Positions 18,077-27,500 of a stretch of DNA of 64,000 bases are shown here, piece by piece. How positions within the stretch are numbered: position 1 is the stretch's first letter; every line of letters begins with the position of its first letter. Made by a program: the position numbers and the translations under genes. The notes beneath the pieces were generated by a model. It was given only the letters and a program-made list of their open reading frames with translations, was not told the DNA's origin and searched no databases. Source of the stretch: Pseudomonadota bacterium (GTDB lineage: Bacteria; Pseudomonadota; Alphaproteobacteria; Rhizobiales; Aestuariivirgaceae); the NCBI GenBank assembly GCA_020161855.1, contig JAIUNJ010000003.1:124001-188000 (forward strand), given 5' to 3'.

Positions 18077-18298
18077 TCATCCCCAGGCCGACATCACGGC
18101 CATGGCTATCGTCAACAGGACCAAAGCTCCGACTATCGCCGTCGCGATCTTGACCGGCCTTGCCACGGGTCGCGCCCTGGCGATGGCGATTCTTTCGATG
18201 GTTTCCGGATCGTCGGGCATCGGGGTCACTATCGCGCTCGATGGCCAAAGGCGCAAGCGCGCCAACAAATGCCGGTAGCGATTGCCTGCCATAAGCAC
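18077..18298 (-). CDS. Possible small membrane protein
   Basis: The 73-codon frame ends with a convincing single membrane helix (VKIATAIVGALVLLTIAMAV) preceded by a basic segment (IARARPVARPVK), a normal inside-out topology for a small phage or island membrane protein. A start at 18220 would leave 47 residues. No good ribosome-binding site is seen for either start, so the gene is tentative. Confidence 0.4.
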   Translation of the reverse strand: MLMAGNRYRHLLARLRLWPSSAIVTPMPDDPETIERIAIARARPVARPVKIATAIVGALVLLTIAMAVMSAWG

Positions 18299-18390
18299 CG
18301 AAGCGGCGTCGATCCGCAGTCCCTGGGGTAGGTGGCGATAATTCGCGCCGCTTACGTTGATTGAGTTTCAAGAAATCAAGACCAGGCACG

Positions 18391-19005
18391 ATGTCAAACC
18401 ACGGCGGCAAAAGAGATAACGCAGGACGGCCCAAGGGATCGCCATCCAGGCGAACGCTTGCCGAAGTTGAAGCTGTCGCAGCGCTTTATCCCAACTGGTC
18501 GCCACTGAAGCACTTCGCCTATGTGGCCAATGACGAAACGCTTGCCGATGAAATTCGCCTTGATGCTGCCAAGGCTGCCGCGCCGTACTTGCACGCCCGC
18601 CTCAAGCAGATCGACGCCGATCCTGCGGCCTTGGTCAAACTGGAAGAACAGTTGGCACGCGCAAGAATGCGCGGCTCCATCAAGGAAGTGGTCGAAACCG
18701 GCCCCGATCTTCTTCTTGCGGAGCGCCTGGATCGCGGCTTTGAACGGATCGCGGAGATGGAGCGGACTGAAGTACAAAAGCTGCGTGATGAAAATCGCGA
18801 ACTACAGGAACGCCTCAACAGTCTAGCCTCCCCTGCCGTCGTTGTTGCAGCCGTTGAAGCTCCAAAGATCGAGCCAAAGCACGAAACGTTGGCGATGCCC
18901 CCTAAGATTTCACCTGTTTCATGGCGGCCTGCCTATAAGCAAATTCTTCCGTATCCGGACGATCTCAGGCCTGCTCTTGCTGTGACCGACTACGATCCGA
19001 TTTAA
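18391..19005 (+). CDS. Terminase-small-subunit-like protein (GRPKG N-terminus)
   Basis: The ATG at 18391 gives 204 residues. The start GGKRDNAGRPKGS is the AT-hook-like leader often seen on phage small terminases and related packaging proteins. RLDAAKAAAPYLHARLKQ near residue 65 matches a pattern I associate with the same proteins, whose common form reads AAPYxHPRL. A coiled coil follows at about residues 115-140 (VQKLRDENRELQERLNSL). No large terminase follows, so if it is a TerS it would have to work with a helper phage enzyme. Assignment is from memory of motif, not a search. Confidence 0.55.
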   Translation: MSNHGGKRDNAGRPKGSPSRRTLAEVEAVAALYPNWSPLKHFAYVANDETLADEIRLDAAKAAAPYLHARLKQIDADPAALVKLEEQLARARMRGSIKEVVETGPDLLLAERLDRGFERIAEMERTEVQKLRDENRELQERLNSLASPAVVVAAVEAPKIEPKHETLAMPPKISPVSWRPAYKQILPYPDDLRPALAVTDYDPI

Positions 19006-19021
19006 AGAAAGGAAAAACTGA

Positions 19022-19282
19022 ATGAGCGTTTCAACAAACATAGCTACAATTCTATCGCTAGCCGAGACGGCGGATACACAGATTGCGGCGCTTGCTGGTA
19101 CCATGAGTGCCATTGCTGCGGCTGAGCAAGCCATTGCCCTCGAGCTTCGCGATCCCGGTACGCATATTGCCGGTCGCCGTCTTGGGCTCAGCATCATATC
19201 AAAGCTTCAGGCTCCGAACGCCACCTACAATGGCCAGACGATGCTAGCTCTTGCGACCAAGGCCTGGGCGGGTGTGTCGTGA
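19022..19282 (+). CDS. Small hypothetical protein of the late-like gene block
   Basis: The 86-residue, Ala-rich, largely helical protein begins 16 bp after the GRPKG gene with AAAGGAAA upstream of its ATG. Its stop overlaps the next start. No family recognised. Position suggests a structural or packaging helper. Confidence 0.68.
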   Translation: MSVSTNIATILSLAETADTQIAALAGTMSAIAAAEQAIALELRDPGTHIAGRRLGLSIISKLQAPNATYNGQTMLALATKAWAGVS

Positions 19283-19854
19283 TGACCAGTTCTCAGGACA
19301 TCTCAGGCAAGATCGCCGCGCTTGACGCTGCCTTGGCTCAAGCAGAGCAAGGCATTCCGGCGCTGAGTTATGACGCGGTCGGCGGTGATGCCGAGTCCGC
19401 TGAAAAGCTCGCCAAGCTGCTTACCAAGATCGCGGGCATGAAAGCGGATCGTGGCGTGCTCGAAGCCGCATTCTCGGAAGCTCGCAGGCACGAAACTGCC
19501 GAGCAGTCGGAAGCCGACGCTGCGGATCGGGCCGCTCATCTTAATGCCGCGAAGGGACATGCAAAGCGCATGCTTGACCTCGCGCTTCGGGCAGATGGCA
19601 TCATGGCTGAGTTTGCCGCGCTGTTCGTGGACTCGCGCGCCACCAATCAGGTGCTGCACAACGAATTGAAGGCGGCTGGCATTCCAGCGAATGCCGTTCT
19701 GGTCGGGCGGCATGATCTTCCGGTCAGGATCGTTGATGCCATGTCAAAGGCGATTCGTGGTGGCTTTAAGAACCAACCTGATTATGGCCCCGCCTCCCTT
19801 GGTGACGTGGCGCGCAGCGCATTCGCTGATCTGATCGTGGAGGAAATCCAATGA
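19282..19854 (+). CDS. Hypothetical helical protein
   Basis: The 190-residue protein is helical with heptad-like stretches and a long acidic/Ala-rich middle (EAAFSEARRHETAEQSEADAADRAAH is the character of it, in parts). The ATG at 19282 overlaps the previous stop (TGATG) and its own TGA overlaps the next ATG. Order and composition are like minor virion or scaffold proteins, but no family is recognised. Confidence 0.7.
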   Translation: MTSSQDISGKIAALDAALAQAEQGIPALSYDAVGGDAESAEKLAKLLTKIAGMKADRGVLEAAFSEARRHETAEQSEADAADRAAHLNAAKGHAKRMLDLALRADGIMAEFAALFVDSRATNQVLHNELKAAGIPANAVLVGRHDLPVRIVDAMSKAIRGGFKNQPDYGPASLGDVARSAFADLIVEEIQ

Positions 19855-20528
19855 GCGAAGTCGATCCCGCCTATGTGATGTTCCCTAACGATGTCCCGAC
19901 TGCGCCACCGGATTATGTGGCGGCGCAGAAAGCCGGTGCGATGCAGCGCTTGCAGGGCAAGCATATCCCGCTCACTCCGATGATCATTGGCAACGGCACC
20001 CAAGACAGTATCGTCTTAGCCAACACCGAACGACAGGAGCCGGAGAAGCCGAAAGACCCGATCTCCCAGGTGGCGCATTCCATGTATCCCGATGACGCGC
20101 CACCCGCCTACGACACACGCGAATTCGAAAAGCTGACCGGAAACTACGTCGAGGCCGCCAAGCTTGACGGCGACACGGAGCGCGCGAAGGAAATCGAAGC
20201 TGCCACTTCGGCGCTTGTTGCCCATGCGCAAAAGACTGGTACCACGCCCGAAACCTTGGCCGAGGCCATGCAGATTGTGAATGGCAGAGCCGCTATAGGA
20301 CCGCCGAGCGATGATCAGGTTTCAACGAACATCAGCAAGGCGCGTGTATGGTGCCAGGAAAACGGCGTCACCGACGCTGATCTGGCCGCTGGCAAGCGGA
20401 TGCTCGATGATCTGGATGAGGTCAGCCCTGGCGTCTGGAACACGCTGGCCTATAGCCAGGCGGCCAATGATCCCAAGATGATTGCGCTAATCGTCAAGGA
20501 AGCCAAGCGGAGAGGCTACAGGGCATGA
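19851..20528 (+). CDS. Hypothetical protein, possibly scaffold-like
   Basis: The 225-residue protein is coupled by ATGA overlaps on both sides. It is acidic and Pro-rich at the N-terminus (FPNDVPTAPPDYVAAQKAG) and helical later, ending with a basic tail (KEAKRRGYRA). An acidic helical body with a basic C-terminal tail is the general build of phage scaffolding proteins, but the sequence gives no firm match and the element shows no capsid gene. Function unknown. Confidence 0.68.
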   Translation: MSEVDPAYVMFPNDVPTAPPDYVAAQKAGAMQRLQGKHIPLTPMIIGNGTQDSIVLANTERQEPEKPKDPISQVAHSMYPDDAPPAYDTREFEKLTGNYVEAAKLDGDTERAKEIEAATSALVAHAQKTGTTPETLAEAMQIVNGRAAIGPPSDDQVSTNISKARVWCQENGVTDADLAAGKRMLDDLDEVSPGVWNTLAYSQAANDPKMIALIVKEAKRRGYRA

Positions 20529-20866
20529 TCACTTGCCCATGCTGCGGCAGCGTTGTTGCTACCCCGACGCAAGAGATTATCGCAACCGCTTGCGGCTTTT
20601 CCCCCATGGAAAAACGTTTGTTCTCGGCTGTGTGGCGCGGGTGTGGTCATGCGGTGCCGGTCGAGCGCATCTTTGATGTGATGTGGGCCGATCACCCGAG
20701 CGGTGGACCTGACAACGAATCCAAATATCGCAGCCTTCAGTTTCACGTCTTCAAGGTGAGGCAGAAGCTATTCGGCACGATGTACCGAATTGAGTTCGTC
20801 GGTCAGGGTGACGGCTATCGTTTGACAATCCGTGATCAGTCGCAAAGTCAGCGAGCGGCGGCATGA
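20525..20866 (+). CDS. Zinc-ribbon plus winged-helix DNA-binding protein
   Basis: The 113-residue protein starts with CPCC (residues 4-7); a further Cys pair is not close by, so the zinc site may be partial or shared with Cys23 and Cys40. From residue 27 on, MEKRLFSAVW and later SLQFHVFKVRQKLFG then GDGYRLTI match the OmpR/PhoB winged-helix trans_reg_C pattern, with the recognition helix in the HVFKVRQKL part. It would bind DNA without a receiver domain. It lies at the end of the coupled small-gene block and just before the inverted-repeat region, so it may regulate that region. Confidence 0.72.
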   Translation: MITCPCCGSVVATPTQEIIATACGFSPMEKRLFSAVWRGCGHAVPVERIFDVMWADHPSGGPDNESKYRSLQFHVFKVRQKLFGTMYRIEFVGQGDGYRLTIRDQSQSQRAAA

Positions 20867-20898
20867 GTCAGAGGCGTGGCAGATATGCCCTGCGCGCA

Positions 20899-20981
20899 GT
20901 TGCTAAATCAGCAACGCATTTAGACGGCGCATGTGGTTGATCCAACACTTATCATGCCCGGAGCGTTGCTGTTTTAGCAAC
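20899..20981. promoter_or_regulatory. Two GTTGCT-N5-AGCAAC inverted repeats
   Basis: The inverted repeat GTTGCT/AGCAAC with a 5-base spacer occurs at 20899-20915 and again at 20965-20981, 66 bp apart, with different spacers (AAATC, GTTTT). The second is extended by GGAGC and GCTCC. Same arms with different loops suggests protein-binding sites more than chance. They lie in the 200-bp gap between the winged-helix gene and the next gene and may be its operators. Confidence 0.6.
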
Positions 20982-21066
20982 GTGCTCCGTACACTGATGA
21001 CTATCTTTACAGAATCCGTCGCCCTGCTACGATTCCGGCTGCCAACATCATCAGGAGCACTTAGCT

Positions 21067-21489
21067 ATGGCGATTTCAAATGCATCACTGAAGGCCCTTT
21101 TGAGGCTCAACGAAGGTTTTGCGCGAGCCGAGACATCAACGCAGATGGAATTTGATCTTTACATGCTCGAACTGCGAGGCATCCTTATTACCCATTGGTC
21201 CAGGCCCAAGGACTACGCGCGCCTTGAAGCGCGCATGATGGCGGCGTTTGATCGCTTCTTGCTTGATCGGAGCAAGAAGAACGAAAGAGCGTTCTTTGCA
21301 ACCTGCCGGAAGATTTGGGAGGCAACCCATCGGGACTACGTGTGTGCTGAAGGGCGGGCGCTTCGGGCGCGCGCCGATGATGTTTCAAGGCGCGTGCATG
21401 ACGTCATTGAGCACAACATCCTTCCGGCCACCGGATTGCCCGAAGGCTTCCAGTCTTACCCCGGACCTATCACCATGGTTGCGGCATGA
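21067..21489 (+). CDS. Hypothetical protein of the late-like block
   Basis: The 140-residue protein starts with an ATG after AGGAGCACTTAGCT. It is helical and rich in Arg and Ala with many aromatic residues, and shows no family motif. It follows the inverted-repeat region, so it may be the first gene of a transcript that runs into the two giant genes. Confidence 0.68.
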   Translation: MAISNASLKALLRLNEGFARAETSTQMEFDLYMLELRGILITHWSRPKDYARLEARMMAAFDRFLLDRSKKNERAFFATCRKIWEATHRDYVCAEGRALRARADDVSRRVHDVIEHNILPATGLPEGFQSYPGPITMVAA

Positions 21490-21506
21490 TGCATGGAGGC
21501 CCGACG

Positions 21507-21794
21507 ATGACAGACAAACCAGCGTCGGGCCTTCCGCTCGATCCGAGCAACCTTGAATTTCTCGATGGACTGTTGCGCGCCGAAGTCACCGCATTCTGGC
21601 GCGCAATCGCCGTGATCCCTGAAGACATTCCGGCGTCCTCTCACAATGATTTCATACGGCAGGCCCGTGTTCGCTCTGAAGGCGTGGCCTTGGAGATTGC
21701 GCGACTGATCCCGGAAAACGATCCGCGCGGCTTCGATCTCAGGTCGCGGGCGCTGTTTTGGGCCGGTGGCGAGAAGCCAACGGTAACTCACTAA
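21507..21794 (+). CDS. Small hypothetical protein before the transglycosylase gene
   Basis: The ATG at 21507 is chosen because GGAGG lies seven bases before it, although an in-frame ATG occurs at 21486. This gives 95 residues, acidic and helical. It lies 9 bp before the transglycosylase gene. No family recognised. Confidence 0.68.
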   Translation: MTDKPASGLPLDPSNLEFLDGLLRAEVTAFWRAIAVIPEDIPASSHNDFIRQARVRSEGVALEIARLIPENDPRGFDLRSRALFWAGGEKPTVTH

Positions 21795-21803
21795 GGGGGC
21801 ACT

Positions 21804-24587
21804 ATGGCACAAGTTCCAGTTTATGAGCGTCAGCAGTCGTTGCGCCCGGCCTATCAGTCGGACATCAACGTTCGATCTTCGCCGGAGACGTTCGGCGCTG
21901 CCGTTGGCCGGGGCATGCAAGACCTGGGGCGGGGCGTGGGGCAGCTTGCCGATGTCGCGGCTCAGGTGCAGTCCTTGCAGGACGAGACTGTGGCCCGCGA
22001 TGCGCGCAATGCCTATCTCCTGGACAAGGATGCGCTCATGTATGGTGAGGGCGGCTATGCGGCCACTGAGGGCAAGGCGGCGCTCGACGGCTTTGACAAG
22101 TTCGGCAAAGACCTGGGCGTATTGCGCAAGACTCATTCCGCGAAACTGACCCCTGCTCAGCAGAAGTTGTTCGGAAAGTCGGTGGATTCAATCGACATTG
22201 ACGCCAGACGCGCTGGTCTGGTCCACAAGGCCGGTGAGTTGAAGAAGTACGTTGTATCAACAGCGGCCAATTCAGCGGATGCGTTTAAACAGCAAGCGCT
22301 CAATGCCTACCGTGATCAGAAGACTTGGGACAAGTATGTTGCCGCTGGCCTGGCGCAGCTTGATGACCTGGGACAGGTGCAGGGTCTGCCACAGGCTGAG
22401 GTTAGCCAGAAGAAGGCCGACTTCGTTTCTGACGTTCACAAGCTCACCGCTCTGCAACTCGCTGCCGATGATCCCATTGAGGCCGTCGAGTACGTCACAA
22501 AGAACCGCGACAAATTCACCACGCCGGATTACCTCAACACGCTGAAGGCCGTCGCAGCGCCTGCCGGTGAAGCCGCTGGCCGTGATGCTGTCGAAACTCG
22601 CAAGCGCAATGGCGGTGCGTCCGGCTCTGCCGTTGGCACTGTCGTCAACAAGATCATCGGCGTTGAGAGCGGCGGCAATGCCAATGCCAAGAATCCGCTT
22701 TCGTCGGCCTCCGGCCTCGGTCAGTTCATCAACAGCACCTGGATCAAGACGGTGCGCAAGTACCGGCCCGATCTCGCTGATGGCAAGTCCAATGCCGAAC
22801 TGCTGGCGATGAAATCAAGCCCGGCGCTCGGCAGGGAAATGACCGCTCGATACACACAGGAGAATGCGGGCATCCTCAGTGCCGCTGGCTTTTCGGTTAC
22901 GGCCGGAAATCTCTACCTGGCGCATTTCCTCGGGCCTGGCGGTGCCAAGACCATCTTAACGGCAGGAGACGGAGCTTCCGTCCGGTCCATCCTTCCGCAC
23001 TCTGTCATGAAGGCAAATCCTTTCCTGTCCGGCATGTCGGTTGCCGATCTAAAGAACTGGGCGGCGAAAAAGATGGGCGGCGCTGGCAATGAGGCTGGCG
23101 TGACGTTCTCGCCGCGTGTGAGCGCTGTCATTGCCGGGCTTCCTGCCGACGTGGGCGCTCAGGTGCGAGAAGTCGCGGATCGTGGCGTGGCGCAATGGGA
23201 CACGCAGAACGCCACTGAGATCAAGGCGCAGCGGGTCGCGGTGAATGACAACTATCGCCTGCGCATTGCGACGGGTGACGCCACGGTGACGGCCCAGGAG
23301 ATTGTTGACGATCCAGTCCTGGATGATGGCGACAAGGCCACGCTGCTGAACTCGTACAACGAGAAGAACAAGGCTCTGACCGAAACACGGGAAAGTGTCG
23401 CGGCCTTCCAGGCTGGCGCGCTCGCAGTCGATCCCTATTCCTCTGATGGCCGCAAGACTGTCGATCAGGTGTGGGGCAGCGTGTCATCCGCCGTGCCCCA
23501 GGGCACCAATCTTCAGCCGGTTGTTGCTGATATCGTCCAGCAGACAGGCATCGTGCCCGCGCCGGTCATGGGTGCCCTGCGCATGGGCCTGACCTCCGGC
23601 AATGCCAGCACGGTTGCCAGCACCGCTGCCTATGCCCTGAACCTCTCAAGCGTCGATCCTCGCGCCCTCGAACGCCGGGAAGGCGGCTCGGAAATCCGCG
23701 ACGCTGCGGTGATGTACGGGCATCTGACATCGGTTGTCGGCCTCTCTCCGGATGAGGCCGCACGCCGGATGATTGATGCGCGCAATCCTGAGAAGGCCAA
23801 GGAACGGAAGGCACTGCTCGAAAGCGAGCCTGTAAGGACGTTCATCAAGGATCAGGCCGTTGAAGCCAAGGTGCGGGACATCTTCGATCCGGGCTTGTTC
23901 GGCTTTGATCCCAAGCTTGGCGAGACGCCAATGCAGTCAGCCGCCATGGTGACCGAGTACCAGGACATGCTCACGGAATCACTGCTCGACACGGCGGGCG
24001 ACCAGAACCTTGCGGCCACGCTGGCAGCGGATCGCTTCAAGCGCCGCTATGACGTCTCTGAATTCTCGATCAGCGGCGACAAGGTTGTGACGCGCTTCCC
24101 GCCAGAAGTCACCTATCCTGCTGGCATCGACGGCACGCATGGCTATGTGCGCGATCAGTTGAAGGCGGCTCTCGCCAAAGAAGGCATCACGGCCAGCGAG
24201 GTTTTCCTTCAGCCCGACGCGGCGACGGATGCTGACGTGAAGGCAGGCAAGCCCGCGCGCTATGAAGTGTACTACCGCCAGGATGGAATGCTGGAACGGT
24301 TTCATCTGCGCTTCTTCGCTGAGCCGCCAAGCCAAGCGGACATCCTGAATGCGAAGAAGAAGGATGCGATGCGTGCCCGCGAAAAGAACCTCGACAAGTG
24401 GGAGAACGGCAGCGTTGCGGGCGAGTTGCCGCCGATGGTCGGCCTTGGCGTCGTGGTGCCGCTGGAAGATGCGCAATTCTCTGCCGGGCAACGTGCGGAA
24501 GCCCGCCGCCGCTGGGGTGATCTGTCCGATGAGCAGGCGGACGGCATGTTGCGATTGAACGGCTTTGCGCCGGAAGGGGGCGAGTGA
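21804..24587 (+). CDS. Phage ejection-type protein with lytic transglycosylase domain
   Basis: This 927-residue protein has a helical N-terminus and then a soluble lytic transglycosylase (SLT) domain at about residues 278-390: IIGVESGGNANAKN with the catalytic Glu at residue 288, then SASGLGQFINSTW and later AGNLYLAHFLGPGGA. The remaining 530 residues are helical and unassigned. A long virion protein with an embedded SLT domain is the hallmark of podovirus internal proteins such as T7 gp16, which open the peptidoglycan during DNA entry. GGGGG precedes the start, and the next gene overlaps its end. Confidence 0.85.
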   Translation: MAQVPVYERQQSLRPAYQSDINVRSSPETFGAAVGRGMQDLGRGVGQLADVAAQVQSLQDETVARDARNAYLLDKDALMYGEGGYAATEGKAALDGFDKFGKDLGVLRKTHSAKLTPAQQKLFGKSVDSIDIDARRAGLVHKAGELKKYVVSTAANSADAFKQQALNAYRDQKTWDKYVAAGLAQLDDLGQVQGLPQAEVSQKKADFVSDVHKLTALQLAADDPIEAVEYVTKNRDKFTTPDYLNTLKAVAAPAGEAAGRDAVETRKRNGGASGSAVGTVVNKIIGVESGGNANAKNPLSSASGLGQFINSTWIKTVRKYRPDLADGKSNAELLAMKSSPALGREMTARYTQENAGILSAAGFSVTAGNLYLAHFLGPGGAKTILTAGDGASVRSILPHSVMKANPFLSGMSVADLKNWAAKKMGGAGNEAGVTFSPRVSAVIAGLPADVGAQVREVADRGVAQWDTQNATEIKAQRVAVNDNYRLRIATGDATVTAQEIVDDPVLDDGDKATLLNSYNEKNKALTETRESVAAFQAGALAVDPYSSDGRKTVDQVWGSVSSAVPQGTNLQPVVADIVQQTGIVPAPVMGALRMGLTSGNASTVASTAAYALNLSSVDPRALERREGGSEIRDAAVMYGHLTSVVGLSPDEAARRMIDARNPEKAKERKALLESEPVRTFIKDQAVEAKVRDIFDPGLFGFDPKLGETPMQSAAMVTEYQDMLTESLLDTAGDQNLAATLAADRFKRRYDVSEFSISGDKVVTRFPPEVTYPAGIDGTHGYVRDQLKAALAKEGITASEVFLQPDAATDADVKAGKPARYEVYYRQDGMLERFHLRFFAEPPSQADILNAKKKDAMRAREKNLDKWENGSVAGELPPMVGLGVVVPLEDAQFSAGQRAEARRRWGDLSDEQADGMLRLNGFAPEGGE

Positions 24588-27500
24588 TGCCATTCGAAAC
24601 AGAGACAGTTCTTCCGGCTAGGCAGCTTCGCCCAGGTGATCCGCTTGCGCCCTCACCGTCCTTCGGTGAGACGATGAAGGCAGCGTTCCGCCAGGACAAC
24701 CTTGTTGGCTCGGCCATGACCTCGGAAGCCCTGCGCTCCAAGATGGATGGCGATTTCTACACGGTGGATCGCAGCTACAATCCCTTCGCTGACGATAACC
24801 TGAAGGGCTACGAAGACCATATCGACGCCTTCACAAACGTGTTCAACGCCAAGGCGGCAAAACTGGTCAAGGCCGATATTGACCGCGAAACACGTGACCG
24901 GCAGACGCTCGCGGCTTCTGGATGGATGGGCTTCGGCCTTTCGGCGGGTGCGTCGATCCTCGATCCGACAATGCTGATTCCTGCCGGTGCCGTCGTGCGT
25001 GGGGCGAAGGGTGCATACTCTGTCGGCAAGTCTGCCCTGAAGCTCGGAACGGCTGCTGGTGTGGCTACGGCGGTGCAGGAAGCAGGCCTTCAGGCAACGC
25101 AGCAAACCAGACCGGGAGCGGAATCAGCGCTTGCGATTGGCGGCTCTGTGCTGCTCGGGGCGCTGCTGGGTGGCGGTATCTCCAAAGTGATGACCTTTGC
25201 TGAACGCAAGGCGGCTGGCGATGCGCTGAAGGCCGCTGAGCATCCGGAATTCGACGCCGTGACGGATGAGCTTCACAAGGAACTGACCGCCATGGTGCCG
25301 CGCCCTGGCGCTGCTCCTGATCCTGCCGGGGCATCCTCCATGGGTGCTGCCGCCTCTCAGGCTGACACGCTCGATGACCTTTCCATTGCAGGCATCGCCG
25401 GTTCTGCCCAGGCCAAGGCCACGGCACAGTTGAACCCCATGCTGCGCACAATGCAAAGCCCGTCAAAGGCGGTGCGCGAGATTTCGTCGGCGCTCATGGA
25501 AGTGCCGATCTACCTGAAGAAGAATTTCGCAGGGCGCGGTGATGCCGCTGCGGAAACCGCAACACATGAGTGGACGCGTGGCGCTGTCTCCCAGGCCATG
25601 GAAGCTCAGGAAAAATACTACGTGGCCTTGCGCAAGTCGGGCACTGTGATGACGCGCCCTGAATTCCGTGAAGCTATTGGCCGGGCCATGCGGCGCGGTG
25701 ATCGTGCCGACATTCCCCAGGTTGCTGAGGCGGCAAGATCGTGGCGCTCGACTGTCATTGATCCTCTGAAGGAACGGGCCATCGCGGCGGGCCTGTTGCC
25801 TGAAGATGTGCATGTTGACACGGCGGACAGCTATTTCACGCGCGTGTGGAACAAGCTGAAGATTGAGGCCAATGAGGCCGAATTCCGCAACATCGTGAAG
25901 ACCTATCTCGGCGGCGCGCTCGATGCGGCCACGGAGGCTGAGGCCCAGCGTATGCAGCGCAAGTTGGGCAAGCTCAAGGGTGACAAGGACCGGCTGGAAA
26001 AGAGCATCCTCAACCGCGATGCGAACATGCTCCGGCGTCTTGAGACAGGCGAAATCTCTGCTGATGATCTCGATGAGGAAGCCATTGTTGAATTCGTGCG
26101 CCGTGTGAATGCAGGCGAGAAACCGCCACAGGTAGAAAGCCTGTCGAAGTGGCTCAACAAGCAGGGTGGCGTTTTTGATCCTGAAGGCCTGCTAACCTCC
26201 GTCTATCCGGAGGCCCGGCGCATTCCTGGACTGTTGCGCAAGGAACGCCGCACGAAGTTGAACGCTGCTGGCGGTGAAGGCATTGACGATCTCGCGCTGC
26301 GGGCCTGGCAGGAGGGTTTCTTTGACGGTGCTGAGCGCCCGACGATCCGGGAATTCATCGACGCCATGGCGGAAGATGTTCGGGGCCGTCGCGTGATCCG
26401 TGCCGGTGATCGTGAGGCCGCTGCCTCCGCCGACGCCTTCGATCAGATGATGCAGGCCATGGATCGCATGGGCGTCGATTTCGCCCGGCCACTGTTCGGC
26501 ACGTCCGATTCCCTCAAAGACCTGGCCATGACCGCAAACAAGGTAATTAGCGACCTTGACCGTGAAAGGATTGCCAAGCTCGATGCCGACATTGCTCATG
26601 CAGGCCAGCGCGGCCAGTTCGATTTTCTCAGCCCTGAAGATCGTGATGCGTATCTGGAAGACATTGTGCAGTCGATCTATGAGAAAGTCACTGGCCGGTT
26701 CCATGAAGGTGACACGCCGACAAGCCTGATCGTCACCAAGCGCGGGCCGTTGGCTGAACGCACGTTTCACATTCCGGACAAGCTCGTTGAAAAGTACCTG
26801 GATGACGATGCGGAATGGATCGGGCGGCGCTATGCCCGCGTCATGTCGGCTGACATCGAACTGAAGCAGCGCTTCGGCTCCGTCGATATGAAGCAGGCCA
26901 TTGACGCGATCCGGCAAGACTATGCCGCCCTGAAGGCCGCTGCGGAAAATTCGGTCATGACCCCGGAAGCGAAGGCGAAGCACCTGGCCGATCTCAACAG
27001 GCGTGAGCGCAATGACGTGCGGGACATTTCAGCGGTGCGCGACATGCTGAGGGGCAACTATCGCCCTGAGCTTTCCAATACGGCCTGGGCGCGCACGCTC
27101 AACGCTGCGATGACCTTCAACTACCTGACCTCCCTGGGCGGCGTCACGGTGTCATCGCTGACCGATGTGGTTCGGCCTGCCATGGTGCACGGCCTCAAGG
27201 CCTTCATGAAGGACGGCCTCGGCCCGCTCATTCGCAGGAGCAAGGGCCTTCAGATGTCGAAGCAAGAGGCGACCCTTGCCGGTGCAATCTCCGAAAAAAT
27301 CCTGCATTCACGACTTGCAACGCTGGCTGAGCTTACCGATCCCTATTCGCAGTCCAAGCCATGGGAACGCTTCTTGCAGAATGCCAGTGTCGGCTTTACG
27401 CGCCTCACCGGCCTACTGCACTTCAACGACTTCATGAAATCTGTGTCCGCGACGATGACGCAGAATCGCATTCTGCAAAATGCCGAAGTGGCTGCGGAAC

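Noticed and set aside
18036-18434. 132-codon minus-strand frame in the element
   Set aside because: It overlaps the start of the GRPKG gene antisense and reads as a Arg/Asp/Gly-rich shadow; the shorter membrane-protein frame at 18077-18298 in another phase is more plausible.
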